This document shows positions 34,744 to 42,733 of a stretch of 64,000 nucleotides of DNA, one piece after another. The position numbers and the translations under genes were made by a program. The DNA comes from Pseudoramibacter faecis (GTDB taxonomy: Bacteria; Bacillota; Clostridia; Eubacteriales; Eubacteriaceae), in the NCBI RefSeq assembly GCF_036289405.1, contig NZ_JAYFFI010000002.1, forward strand, positions 1 through 64,000, read 5' to 3'. The first letter of the stretch is position 1, and every line of letters begins with the position of its first letter. The notes under the pieces are model-generated. The model did no database searches. It was not told the DNA's origin and saw nothing but the letters and a program-made list of their open reading frames with translations.

Positions 34744-36086
34744 AACCTCAAAATAAGCAGCTTTATCTCGAATGTTATGCCGGTATCAGCGGCGATATGA
34801 CCGTCGCGGCCCTGCTCGATCTCGGCGCCGATCAGCAGGTGCTCGAGGCGGCGCTGGCCAGTCTTCCCCTGGAAGGCTACCGCATCGCCGTCAGCCGGGT
34901 GAACAAAGGCGGCCTCGACGCCTGTGACTTCGGCGTGATCCTCGATCACGATAACCACGACCACGACACGGCTTATCTTTACGGCGATGCCCACGGCCAC
35001 GCCGGCCACCATCATCATGCCGGCCATCACCACGAAGATGCACATCACGATCCCGGCCACGCCCGCCATCACCATGCGCACGATGCCCACAGCCATCATG
35101 GCCACGGCCATCACGAACACCGCAGCCTGCCGGAAATCACCCGCATCATCCAGGCCGGCGCGCTGACACCCGGCGCCCGCGCGCTGGCCCTGCGCATTTT
35201 CGACATCCTCGCCGAGGCGGAGGCCAAAGCCCACAACAAGCCCAAAGACCAGGTGCACTTCCACGAAGTCGGCGCGGTGGATGCCATGGTCGACATCGTG
35301 GCGGCGGCGGTCTGCCTGGATAACCTCGGCATCCGGGATGTGATTGTTTCTCCGCTTTTCGAAGGCCGGGGCTCGGTGCGCTGCGCCCACGGCATTTTGC
35401 CGGTGCCCGTGCCCGCGGTGATCAATATCGCCGCGGCCCACGGGCTGCCTCTCCACCAAACCGACCGCTTCGGCGAGTGGGTCACCCCCACCGGCGCGGC
35501 CATCGCCGTCGCAGCCCGGACCCGGAAGGCGCTGCCGGCGTGTTACACCGTCGTGAAAACCGGCATTGGTGCCGGCAAACGCGACACCGGCGACATCGCC
35601 AACGTGCTGCGCGCCATGATCATCCAAAACGAAACGCCGGCCGCCGAAGAAGACACCATTCTCAAGCTCGAGACCAATATCGACGACGCCACCGGCGAAT
35701 GCCTGGGCCGCGTCCTCGACCTGCTGATGGCGGCCGGCGCCCGGGACGTGCATTATCTCCCCGTTTATATGAAGAAAAACCGCCCAAGCTGCGAAATTGT
35801 CGTCATCACGGACGCCGCTCATCGCGAGGCGATAGAACGCATCATTTTCGAGGAAACCACCAGCATCGGGATCCGGCGCTGCGAGATGGCGCGTTCGGTC
35901 CTTCCCCGGGAAAACGGGACGGTCGACACGCCCCTGGGCCCGGTTCGCGTCAAGCGCTGCCGCATCGGCGAGCGCCTGCGGGTTTATCCGGAATACGCGG
36001 ATATCGCGGCGATCTGCGCCGAAAAACAGCTGCCCTTTCCCGACGTTTATGCGCAGATTCTCGCCGCCTGCCAAGACCGCAGCTGA
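34740..36086 (+). CDS. larC: Nickel insertion protein LarC, single uninterrupted frame
   Basis: This 448-residue CTP-dependent cyclometallase inserts nickel into the pincer cofactor. ECYAGISGDM opens the protein; a histidine-rich stretch with about two dozen His lies at 70-127; the conserved HFHEVGAVDAMVDI and SIGIRRCE segments follow. In some lactobacilli larC is split into C1 and C2 joined by frameshifting; here it is one frame. The His stretch probably stores or delivers nickel. Confidence 0.93.
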   Translation: MKPQNKQLYLECYAGISGDMTVAALLDLGADQQVLEAALASLPLEGYRIAVSRVNKGGLDACDFGVILDHDNHDHDTAYLYGDAHGHAGHHHHAGHHHEDAHHDPGHARHHHAHDAHSHHGHGHHEHRSLPEITRIIQAGALTPGARALALRIFDILAEAEAKAHNKPKDQVHFHEVGAVDAMVDIVAAAVCLDNLGIRDVIVSPLFEGRGSVRCAHGILPVPVPAVINIAAAHGLPLHQTDRFGEWVTPTGAAIAVAARTRKALPACYTVVKTGIGAGKRDTGDIANVLRAMIIQNETPAAEEDTILKLETNIDDATGECLGRVLDLLMAAGARDVHYLPVYMKKNRPSCEIVVITDAAHREAIERIIFEETTSIGIRRCEMARSVLPRENGTVDTPLGPVRVKRCRIGERLRVYPEYADIAAICAEKQLPFPDVYAQILAACQDRS

Positions 36087-36097
36087 TCACCGCGCAC

Positions 36098-36130
36098 AAA
36101 AAAATCCGGAGCCGAGCTCCGGATTTTTTA
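36098..36130. terminator. Bidirectional terminator between larC and arsR
   Basis: An ATCCGGAG/CTCCGGAT stem with a 5-base loop has A and T runs on both sides. It serves larC on the plus strand and the ArsR gene on the minus strand, whose stop codon lies in the T run. Confidence 0.88.
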
Positions 36131-36499
36131 TGCTTTGGCGTTTTCCGCTTCTTTTTTCTCCTTCAATCGGTGAACAATGTGCTGCAGCGCCTCCTGGAAA
36201 ACATCCACCACGTGTTTGTCATCCAGGGAATAAAAAACGTTGCGCCCTTCCTTTCGGAACTTCACCTGACCGTGGGCGCGCAGGATCTGCAGCTGATGCG
36301 ACACCGAGGATTGACTCATCCCCAGCAGTGTCACCAAATCGTTGACACACATTTCCCGAATCGACAGCGCATAGAGAATCCGGGTGCGGTTCTCCTCTCC
36401 GAAGACTTTAAAGAAAGCCGATAACTCCTGGATATACTCATCGGGAATCATTCTATTTTTCACTTCTTCCACAGCGGACATATCGTACTCATTAACCAT
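36128..36499 (-). CDS. ArsR/SmtB-family metal-responsive regulator
   Basis: This 123-residue winged-helix repressor has the DNA-reading helix SQSSVSHQLQILRAHG. In the last helix D-x-H-x10-H-x2-H (within DKHVVDVFQEALQHIVH) matches the alpha-5 zinc site of SmtB/CzrA-type sensors, so zinc or cobalt is the likely ligand. The alpha-3 site of ArsR (CVC) is only a single cysteine in EMCVNDL. The gene stands alone and could control itself, the small membrane protein opposite, or a remote efflux gene. Confidence 0.87.
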   Translation of the reverse strand: MVNEYDMSAVEEVKNRMIPDEYIQELSAFFKVFGEENRTRILYALSIREMCVNDLVTLLGMSQSSVSHQLQILRAHGQVKFRKEGRNVFYSLDDKHVVDVFQEALQHIVHRLKEKKEAENAKA

Positions 36500-36585
36500 G
36501 CGTTAACCTCATCTTTCCCGGGCTCCGCGCTCCCCGCTGCACATTGACCCGACACCTTTCTCGTTTTCGTTAAAATTTAATTTAA

Positions 36586-36603
36586 AGCTTAAATGCTTAA
36601 GCT
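36586..36603. promoter_or_regulatory. Palindromic operator candidate for the ArsR-type regulator
   Basis: A perfect dyad AGCTTAA-ATGC-TTAAGCT lies in the divergent gap between the arsR gene and the small membrane protein gene, in the A/T-rich part where both promoters should be. Confidence 0.5.
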
Positions 36604-36641
36604 AATCTGAATTTTTTCATGTTTTTTTGCTTCATCCATGT

Positions 36642-36647
36642 TAAAAT
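36642..36647 (+). promoter_or_regulatory. Extended -10 element for the small membrane protein gene
   Basis: TGTTAAAAT (36639-36647) is an extended -10 about 40 bp before the ATG at 36687. No clear -35 is seen. The palindrome at 36586-36603 lies just upstream. Confidence 0.4.
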
Positions 36648-36686
36648 AAACAAGCAGATGAAGGATCACAAAGGGAGGTTATTCAG

Positions 36687-36887
36687 ATGAAACTCAAAAT
36701 AACCGTCATCATCATCGCCATTGTCATGGTGATTTCCGGGATTCTTTTGGGCTGGTCTGTCGGCATCAAGGGGCCCGTCGTCCAATCTCCCGACAGCCGG
36801 GAACACAGCTTTGAGAATTTAACGGAAAATATCATCAGCCCGCTGGTTACCGACACGCGGAAACCAAGGTCACCGGCTCGTCCATAA
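36687..36887 (+). CDS. Small single-pass membrane protein, unknown
   Basis: This 66-residue protein has an N-terminal membrane segment (about 4-25: VIIIAIVMVISGILLGW region) and a polar 40-residue tail. A strong GGGAGG site, an extended -10 and a terminator immediately after the stop make it a complete small transcription unit. I do not recognise a family. Divergence from a zinc-type ArsR gene suggests metal-controlled expression, which is inference. Confidence 0.65.
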   Translation: MKLKITVIIIAIVMVISGILLGWSVGIKGPVVQSPDSREHSFENLTENIISPLVTDTRKPRSPARP

Positions 36888-36920
36888 AGCCACGCGCGCT
36901 CGAGGTGGCTTTATTTTTTT
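36885..36920 (+). terminator. Terminator of the small membrane protein gene
   Basis: A 9-bp stem (36885-36893 with 36905-36913) is followed by seven T residues and overlaps the stop codon. Confidence 0.88.
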
Positions 36921-36924
36921 GCCT

Positions 36925-37503
36925 TTACGGCAATGGCAGCGCCCGCACGGCCATTGCCGGGACCGCTCCCCGCACGCAAACCCAAGCCTCAAACCCCGGG
37001 AAACCCGGCACCGGCGCCAACGTCCAGCCCGAAAGCCCGGCGCCGACCACCTGTGCGCCTTCGCCTGTCTGGCGCACTTCAAAACGGTTCATCGGCAAGG
37101 CAAAGCCATCGCCCGTCGCCTTCATCACCGCTTCCTTCTGAGCCCAAAGCCGGAAAAAAAGCCGCTCCGCATCCGCCGATGCCGCAAGCCGCATCCCCTC
37201 GTTGGGGTGCATCAAACGCCGGGCGATAGCCTGTGCCCGCGGCCTGGCGCTGACCTTCTGCAAATCGATGCCCAGGGGACGCTCCCAAAACGCGCAGACG
37301 GCAATCCCCCCCGAATGGGACCCATTAAAATGTCGCCGCGGATCATCCGGCAAAAAAGGCTTGCCGTGTGCCGCCCGGCCAAAACGCACCGGCGAAACCA
37401 CGTCCTGGTCCCGCAAAACGCGCGCTGCCAGCTCCTCAATCACCGAATGGGCCGTTCCTTTCAGCGAAACTGCCGGCGCCCAATAAATCATCAGCTTATC
37501 CAT
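36925..37503 (-). CDS. 4'-phosphopantetheinyl transferase, Sfp type
   Basis: This 192-residue Sfp-superfamily protein has NGSHSGG, the metal motif as GIDLQKV (usually GxDxE, so the second acid is Gln here) and LWAQKEAVMKATG (WxxKEAxxK). It would load phosphopantetheine on acyl or peptidyl carrier proteins. It overlaps the end of the MATE gene by eight bases. No NRPS/PKS gene is nearby, so fatty acid synthase ACP or a distant carrier may be the substrate. Confidence 0.85.
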   Translation of the reverse strand: MDKLMIYWAPAVSLKGTAHSVIEELAARVLRDQDVVSPVRFGRAAHGKPFLPDDPRRHFNGSHSGGIAVCAFWERPLGIDLQKVSARPRAQAIARRLMHPNEGMRLAASADAERLFFRLWAQKEAVMKATGDGFALPMNRFEVRQTGEGAQVVGAGLSGWTLAPVPGFPGFEAWVCVRGAVPAMAVRALPLP

Positions 37504-38854
37504 GGCTGTTCTCCCGCTGCACCTTGGCCTTAAACTGCCAGCCGCCCTGAAAATAACGAATCATGTTGACGATGATACACAGGCTCCAGCCGATGGGAAT
37601 GGACCAGGCGATAGCCTGAAACCCCGCGGCCGGCGCGAGAGCGTAGGCCATCGCGATGCGAAAGACAAAATTGACCACAGTGCCCAGGAGATAAATCCCC
37701 ATATCCCCGGCGCCGCGCAGCACCCCGGAGGACGCGAACATCCAGGCGAAAAGCCAATACGCCAGCGACACGATGCGGATGTAGCGCATGCCGGCCGCCA
37801 CCACCCCGGCAGACTCGCGCCCCTGCACGAAAAGGCCGACCAGCGCTTCCCCCCCGATAAAAATCAGTAGGGACAGCACCACGGCGATGCCCAGCGACAA
37901 CGCCATCGTCACCCGAAAGCCGGCACGTACCCGATCGACGCGGCCGGCACCGATATTCTGCGCCGTAAAAGAAGTAACAGCCATGTTCAGCGAAAGCAGC
38001 GGCTGGGTCGCAAACTGATCGATTTTATTGGCCGCCGTGTAGCCGGCGATGGTCACCGTGCCAAAGGTATTGACAAGCCCTTGCACGGCCACCGCCGACA
38101 GCGCGACGATGGTGTTCTGAACCGTCGACGGCAGGGCATAGCCAATGAGATCGGCAAGCATCTCCCGGTCGAAGACACAATCCGCCCGGCCAAGCCGCAG
38201 CACCGGCACATGCCGACGCATATAAAGGCCGCAGGTGACGGCCGAAACCCCTTGGGAGAGGGTCGTCGCGATAGCAACCCCGGCCACACCCCAATGGAAG
38301 CCGAGCACAAAAACCAGATCGCAGGTAATGTTGAGCAGCAACGTGAACACGAGAAAATACACCGGGGTTTTGGCGTCGCCGATGGCCCGGCACATGCTGG
38401 CAAACACGTTGTAGGCAAAGAGAAAAACTCCGCCCACACAATAAATCACCAGATACGTCGCCGCGTCGGCGCGAATGCCGGCCGGCACCCGGGTGAGCGC
38501 CAAAAGCCAGGGCGCCCCGATGATCCCGAAGAGCGACAGCGCAAGGCCCACCGCCCCGTTAAACACCAGACTGATATACACCGCCTGACGCATGTGCACC
38601 GGATCCGCCGCGCCGTAATATTGGGAAACCAGCACCGAACACCCCACCGAAAGCCCGGTGGCCAGACACACCAACAGCATCACGATGGTGGATGACGCCC
38701 CGACGGCGGCCAGCGCCCCCGCACCGACGAATTGCCCGACGACGATGGTGTCCACAATATTATAAAATTGCTGAAACAAATTGCCGATGAGCATCGGCAG
38801 AGAAAAAGCGAGCAAGATCCGCGTCGGATTGCCCGTCGTCATGTCCTGGGCCAT
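37496..38854 (-). CDS. MATE family efflux transporter
   Basis: This 452-residue protein has twelve predicted membrane segments in two MatE halves, opening with MTTGNPTRILLAFSLPMLIGNLFQQFYNIVDTI-type sequence. MATE proteins export drugs or metabolites using H+ or Na+. The ATG at 38854 has AGAAGGGGG just upstream; the 51-residue extension of the open frame is low-complexity and lies in the preceding gene's tail. Confidence 0.9.
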   Translation of the reverse strand: MAQDMTTGNPTRILLAFSLPMLIGNLFQQFYNIVDTIVVGQFVGAGALAAVGASSTIVMLLVCLATGLSVGCSVLVSQYYGAADPVHMRQAVYISLVFNGAVGLALSLFGIIGAPWLLALTRVPAGIRADAATYLVIYCVGGVFLFAYNVFASMCRAIGDAKTPVYFLVFTLLLNITCDLVFVLGFHWGVAGVAIATTLSQGVSAVTCGLYMRRHVPVLRLGRADCVFDREMLADLIGYALPSTVQNTIVALSAVAVQGLVNTFGTVTIAGYTAANKIDQFATQPLLSLNMAVTSFTAQNIGAGRVDRVRAGFRVTMALSLGIAVVLSLLIFIGGEALVGLFVQGRESAGVVAAGMRYIRIVSLAYWLFAWMFASSGVLRGAGDMGIYLLGTVVNFVFRIAMAYALAPAAGFQAIAWSIPIGWSLCIIVNMIRYFQGGWQFKAKVQRENSHG

Positions 38855-38876
38855 CGCATCCCCCTTCTGCTGTTCG

Positions 38877-39221
38877 CTATTCCTGCCGGATCGGGCCGCT
38901 TCCCGCCGACGCGCAGTCGACGCATCCCCCACACCCGCTGCATCCGCCGCACCCACCGCAACCGCGGGGCAACGCGTCGTAATCAATCCATTCGGCCAGC
39001 TCCGCATTGCTCGGATATCGGCCGGCCCCCATCAGCCGGTCGTTCACGAAGAAGGCCGGCAGTGCTGTTTCGCCCAGCTTTGCCACCCGTTCCGGCGCCG
39101 AAAACGCGTCGATCCGCTCCACCGCGATACCGGCCACCGACAGCCGCGCGAGGAGCAGATCCATGCGCATATCCTCCGCACCGACCGCTGTCGCCGGCGC
39201 TTCCACCACCGTCAGCTTCAT
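38877..39221 (-). CDS. ArsD-like thioredoxin-fold protein with Cys/Gly-rich tail
   Basis: This 114-residue protein has VNDRLMGAGRYPSNAELAEWI, close to the C-terminal half of the arsenic metallochaperone ArsD. It lacks the N-terminal cysteine pair of ArsD, and instead ends with six cysteines spaced by Gly/Ser in RGCGGCGGCSGCGGCVDC. The tail looks able to bind soft metals. It overlaps yhaM by four bases (ATGA) and precedes the MATE gene by 22 bp, so the three are probably co-transcribed. ArsD relationship is tentative. Confidence 0.6.
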   Translation of the reverse strand: MKLTVVEAPATAVGAEDMRMDLLLARLSVAGIAVERIDAFSAPERVAKLGETALPAFFVNDRLMGAGRYPSNAELAEWIDYDALPRGCGGCGGCSGCGGCVDCASAGSGPIRQE

Positions 39222-40180
39222 CGCGCGTCGTCCGGCCGGTGGTAGACCTGAATGCCGTCAAGCCCCCAGACCTTGTCCGAAAAGCCGCCGGCCTTGGTCT
39301 CGCTCTGAATGCGCTGCATGGTGTTCATCCGCGCATCAATCACATCGATGTGATGGAGCAACTCCGCCTCGGCAAACATCGGCCGCACCGGCGAGCCGTA
39401 TTCCGGCTCATAATGATGCGCGAGCACCATGTGCTTGAGCTGCAGCACAATCTCCGGATCGATCGCGAGCTTTTTCCCATATTCGTCGATGGCCACCACC
39501 TCGGTGATGATGTGCCCGAGGAGCTTGCCCTCCGCCGAATAGTCCGACACCGATCCGTTGGCGTCCGAAAGCATCTCAACCGATTTGCCCAGATCGTGCA
39601 GCATGATCCCGGCATAAAGCAGTTCCGCGTCGATAAAGGGATACAGCGGGGTAATAGCCTTGCCCAGCCGCAACATCGACCAGGTGTGAAAAAGCAGCCC
39701 GCCCTTCAGTGCGTGGTGCATGCGCTTGGCCGCAGGAAAATACATAAGTTCCGGTTTTTTGTCGCGCACCATGGCGCCGACCAGTTTTTTCAGATCGGCA
39801 TTGCCAAACGCGTCGATCGTCGCGAGCAAGTCTGCATACATCTGCTCGACATCCACCGGGGTCGTTTCCACAAAATCGTTGATGTCCACCGGGTCCCCTT
39901 CGTTGGTCAGGCGCATCCGGTTCACGATGATCTGCAGATTGCCATTGTATTCCTGAACCTTGGCTTTCACTTTGACCAATTGCCCCTCGGTGAACTCATC
40001 CTCGTCCACCGGCTTCACATCCCACATTTTGGCATTCATCCCGGTGAATTGGCTGTCGCTTAACGTCATGTTAAAATAGCGGCTGCCGTTGGTCGAGGTT
40101 TTAACCGTCTGAGATTTAATAAAGAGATAACCGAGCAGATTATCCCCTTTTTTCACTTGATTAAGCTGAATGGCTTGCAT
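39218..40180 (-). CDS. yhaM: 3'-5' exoribonuclease YhaM (OB fold plus HD domain)
   Basis: This 320-residue protein has an N-terminal OB-type nucleic acid-binding domain (about 10-95) and an HD phosphohydrolase domain with LLFHTWSM, the HD pair in IMLHDLGK, and later LAHHY. YhaM trims RNA 3' ends and acts in DNA repair or replication in Firmicutes. AGGAGG lies about 12 bases before the ATG, slightly far. Confidence 0.9.
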   Translation of the reverse strand: MQAIQLNQVKKGDNLLGYLFIKSQTVKTSTNGSRYFNMTLSDSQFTGMNAKMWDVKPVDEDEFTEGQLVKVKAKVQEYNGNLQIIVNRMRLTNEGDPVDINDFVETTPVDVEQMYADLLATIDAFGNADLKKLVGAMVRDKKPELMYFPAAKRMHHALKGGLLFHTWSMLRLGKAITPLYPFIDAELLYAGIMLHDLGKSVEMLSDANGSVSDYSAEGKLLGHIITEVVAIDEYGKKLAIDPEIVLQLKHMVLAHHYEPEYGSPVRPMFAEAELLHHIDVIDARMNTMQRIQSETKAGGFSDKVWGLDGIQVYHRPDDAR

Positions 40181-40183
40181 GAA

Positions 40184-40621
40184 TTATTGTGTTCCTCCTG
40201 ATGCTTCATCTGAATCTGCCTGAATTTTAATACAAAACTGCCGCTGTCTCGGCCCGTCAAACTCGGCAAAGTAAATGCCCTGCCAGGTGCCCAGCACCAG
40301 CCGGCCGTTTTCAATAATAAGCTGCTCGCTCGCGCCGAAAAGCGACGCCTTTAAATGGGCGGCAGAGTTGCCCTCTGCGTGATGGTAACCGTCTTCCCAG
40401 GGCACAATCTTGCCGATTTCCCGGGTCATATCCCGTACGACGTCCGGGTCGGTGTTTTCGTTGAAAGTCACCGCCGCCGTGGTGTGGGCCACAAAAACCG
40501 TCGCGATGCCGTTCGTCACGCCGCTTTCGCGGACGGCCTCCGCCACGGCCTCGGTAATGTCGAGCATCTGGGTATGGGCTGTCGTCCGCAGTTGTCTGCG
40601 CATGATTGGATGGGTTGTCAT
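40184..40621 (-). CDS. YjbQ family protein (UPF0047)
   Basis: This 145-residue UPF0047 protein has the conserved VFVAHTTAAVTFNE, WEDGYHHAEGNSAAHLKASL and GTWQGIYFAEFDG segments, including the histidines that bind metal. Members show weak thiamine-phosphate synthase activity in E. coli, but the physiological role is unsettled. It ends three bases before yhaM starts. GAGGAGGG precedes the ATG. Confidence 0.9.
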   Translation of the reverse strand: MTTHPIMRRQLRTTAHTQMLDITEAVAEAVRESGVTNGIATVFVAHTTAAVTFNENTDPDVVRDMTREIGKIVPWEDGYHHAEGNSAAHLKASLFGASEQLIIENGRLVLGTWQGIYFAEFDGPRQRQFCIKIQADSDEASGGTQ

Positions 40622-40656
40622 CGTTTGTCCCTCCTCAAATTCTTCAATGGCTTCGG

Positions 40657-41619
40657 TTATTTCAGCAGCGCCCGGCTGACGCTCTCGCCAAATTCGCAGA
40701 TGCGAATGCCCGCGATATGCTGCACGTATTTGGAAAACTTCGCGTAGCCCTCGTCCTTCCAGCGAAATCTCGGGAAAGCCGCATGCACCAGATTGCCCAG
40801 ATAGCCCAGCTCGATGCCATTCTTCCCGGCTTCTCGCACCTTGCGGACGATGAACTGTTCGATCTCGCTGCCGGAGCCGTCCGCCGAGGCCAGCCGCACC
40901 GTCTGCATCCGGCCCTGATGCCCCACCGTAAAGCGGGAGGATTCCTCCAGAAATTTCGAGAGCAGGCTGTAGCCGTAATTGCGCACGTCAAAATCCGGGT
41001 ATTTGTTGTTCAGGCGGCTGCCGACCTCGCCGAGACCAGTGGCCTTGCCATTATTCTCGTTCTCGGTGATGATGCCGGCCACGGTGTTCTCGATGGTCTT
41101 GCGGGAGGTGCGGGCCGTCTTTTTCTGTTTGTGCCGCGGCGTCTCCGCCTCGCCGTCGCTGTCCTGATCAATATCCTGTTCGTAGGAATCGAGGATATTT
41201 TCCAGGCTAATGAATTTCGTGCAGGCGTTGCGGAAGGAATCCGGGGTTTTATCCTCGCCCATGCCGATCACCATCATCCCCGACTCCCGCAGGCGGCTGG
41301 CCAGGCGGGTGAAATCCGAATCGCTGGAAACGATGCAAAAGCCGTCCACCATCCCGCCGTAAAGAATATCCATCGCGTCGATGATCAGCGCCGAGTCGGT
41401 GGCGTTCTTCCCGCTGACGTTAGCAAATTGCTGAATCGGCGTGATGGATTTGGAGAGCAGCTGCTCCTTCCACTTGCTCGCGCCTGTGCTGGTCCAATCG
41501 CCATAAATCCGTTTATAGGTTGCCACGCCGTAACTGGTCATCTCATCCAAAATGCCGTCGATGTAGCGCGCCGAGATATTGTCGCCGTCGATGAGAATCG
41601 CAAAGCGTAAATCTTCCAT
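40657..41619 (-). CDS. NYN-domain nuclease-like protein with LOTUS/OST-HTH domains
   Basis: This 320-residue protein has an N-terminal NYN (PIN-like) domain: ILIDGDNIS, GKNATDSALIIDAMDI and IVSSDSDFTRLA supply the acidic metal site. A basic, polar linker (about 150-180) leads to two helical LOTUS/OST-HTH repeats (about 180-250 and 255-320). This is the architecture of bacterial relatives of the RNA-regulating protein MARF1; RNA cleavage or binding is likely but its targets are unknown. AAAGGAG precedes the ATG. Confidence 0.85.
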   Translation of the reverse strand: MEDLRFAILIDGDNISARYIDGILDEMTSYGVATYKRIYGDWTSTGASKWKEQLLSKSITPIQQFANVSGKNATDSALIIDAMDILYGGMVDGFCIVSSDSDFTRLASRLRESGMMVIGMGEDKTPDSFRNACTKFISLENILDSYEQDIDQDSDGEAETPRHKQKKTARTSRKTIENTVAGIITENENNGKATGLGEVGSRLNNKYPDFDVRNYGYSLLSKFLEESSRFTVGHQGRMQTVRLASADGSGSEIEQFIVRKVREAGKNGIELGYLGNLVHAAFPRFRWKDEGYAKFSKYVQHIAGIRICEFGESVSRALLK

Positions 41620-41851
41620 CCTGATGCTCCTTTCTGAGCTTTATGTTTGGTCGAATCGATCGGTTCTCAATGCGCCGGCCCGTCTGCTTCCGGCAGGCGC
41701 TCCGGGCATTATGCCGGTCAATTTTTTTCTATTTTATCACAAGGCCCCGGGAAATCCCAACCTTTTGTCTGACCGTTTCCGCCCTCAATGCACCGATTCT
41801 TTATTTTTCGCCAATCTTTTTTAAATGATTTTAATTTAGATGCATTTGGCG

Positions 41852-41857
41852 TATAAT
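41852..41857 (+). promoter_or_regulatory. -10 element for the FNR-like gene
   Basis: A perfect TATAAT lies about 55 bp before the ATG at 41913 in an A/T-rich 293-bp divergent gap (41620-41912). The -35 is poor. Nothing else is recognised in the gap. Confidence 0.45.
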
Positions 41858-41912
41858 AAAAAATAATCAATTTTATATTTGGTATCCATGCATTCAAAAT
41901 AAGGAGAGAATC

Positions 41913-42608
41913 ATGCAACTTTACGAAACAACCGTTACCAAAATCGTTCGGGAAACCAGCGATTCATACAGCTTTTTCACGCGCATCCCCGAAGACTACA
42001 CCTGGCAGGCCGGCCAACACGCTCTCTGGAAACTTTCGGGTTATGACGTTGCGGAAGACGACCGGCCTTCCCGCATCTTCACCATCGCTTCGGCGCCGGA
42101 AGACGGCTTCTTGATGTTCACCACGCGCATCGCCGATCCCCATTCCAGCTTCAAAGACGTCCTGCTTCACCAGCTGAAGGTGGGCGATCCCATGCTCGTC
42201 GCCAACCCCAAGGGCGATTTCACTTTCCACCGCGATCATCCGCAGTCTCTGGTCATCGCCGGAGGCATCGGCATCACGCCGATCCGCTCCCTGCTTGCCC
42301 ACGCCGCCGTCCAGAACGCCGATCCGGGTCACAAAATCACCGTGTTCTATTCCGACGACCGCGGCGAATTCTGCTACGGCGATTTCTGGAAGAAGACCGA
42401 GGCCGCCATGCCCAACCTCGAGCTGCATCTGATTTCCGATCGCGACGAATTCACCGAACGGGTCAATACCTTCGCCAAAACCGTCGGCAACGACGCCGAA
42501 TACCTCATTGCCGGCTCCCCGGGGATGAACAAGGCGTTCACCGCCACCCTGACGGGTCTCGGCGTCGCCGAAGACCAAATCGTCGTCGACAACTTCATGG
42601 GCTATTAA
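41913..42608 (+). CDS. Ferredoxin-NADP reductase-like FAD oxidoreductase
   Basis: This 231-residue protein has an FAD-binding barrel (about 1-98, RPSRIFTIASAP for flavin) and an NAD(P)-binding domain (VIAGGIGITPIRSLL, then IAGSPGMNKAF). It lacks Fe-S or heme domains, so it needs a separate electron partner. AAGGAGAG precedes the ATG, and its own terminator follows, so it is monocistronic. Confidence 0.88.
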   Translation: MQLYETTVTKIVRETSDSYSFFTRIPEDYTWQAGQHALWKLSGYDVAEDDRPSRIFTIASAPEDGFLMFTTRIADPHSSFKDVLLHQLKVGDPMLVANPKGDFTFHRDHPQSLVIAGGIGITPIRSLLAHAAVQNADPGHKITVFYSDDRGEFCYGDFWKKTEAAMPNLELHLISDRDEFTERVNTFAKTVGNDAEYLIAGSPGMNKAFTATLTGLGVAEDQIVVDNFMGY

Positions 42609-42621
42609 ACCCGAACATCTG

Positions 42622-42646
42622 AACAGAGGCCCGGCCTCTGTTTTTT
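42622..42646 (+). terminator. Terminator of the FNR-like gene
   Basis: An AACAGAGG/CCTCTGTT stem with a 5-base loop leads into six T residues, 14 bp after the stop codon. Confidence 0.88.
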
Positions 42647-42694
42647 GATGTGTTTATGATTTTACTTTCGTTTTGCCTTTCACTTGATCTTTCG

Positions 42695-42703
42695 TGTTAC
42701 AAT
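42695..42703 (+). promoter_or_regulatory. Extended -10 promoter for mtnN
   Basis: TGTTACAAT lies 30 bp before the ATG at 42734. No well-placed -35 is visible. Confidence 0.4.
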
Positions 42704-42733
42704 AGCCCATAAAATAATTCAAAGGAGATCCTT

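Noticed and set aside
34710..36074. 454-codon frame antisense to larC, including a Met/Val-rich membrane-like stretch
   Set aside because: The apparent hydrophobic repeat is the antisense of the His-rich region of LarC.
38732..40063. 443-codon plus-strand frame across the MATE, ArsD-like and yhaM genes
   Set aside because: Antisense to three genes with clear family signatures; Arg/His/Pro-rich composition is typical of a shadow frame.
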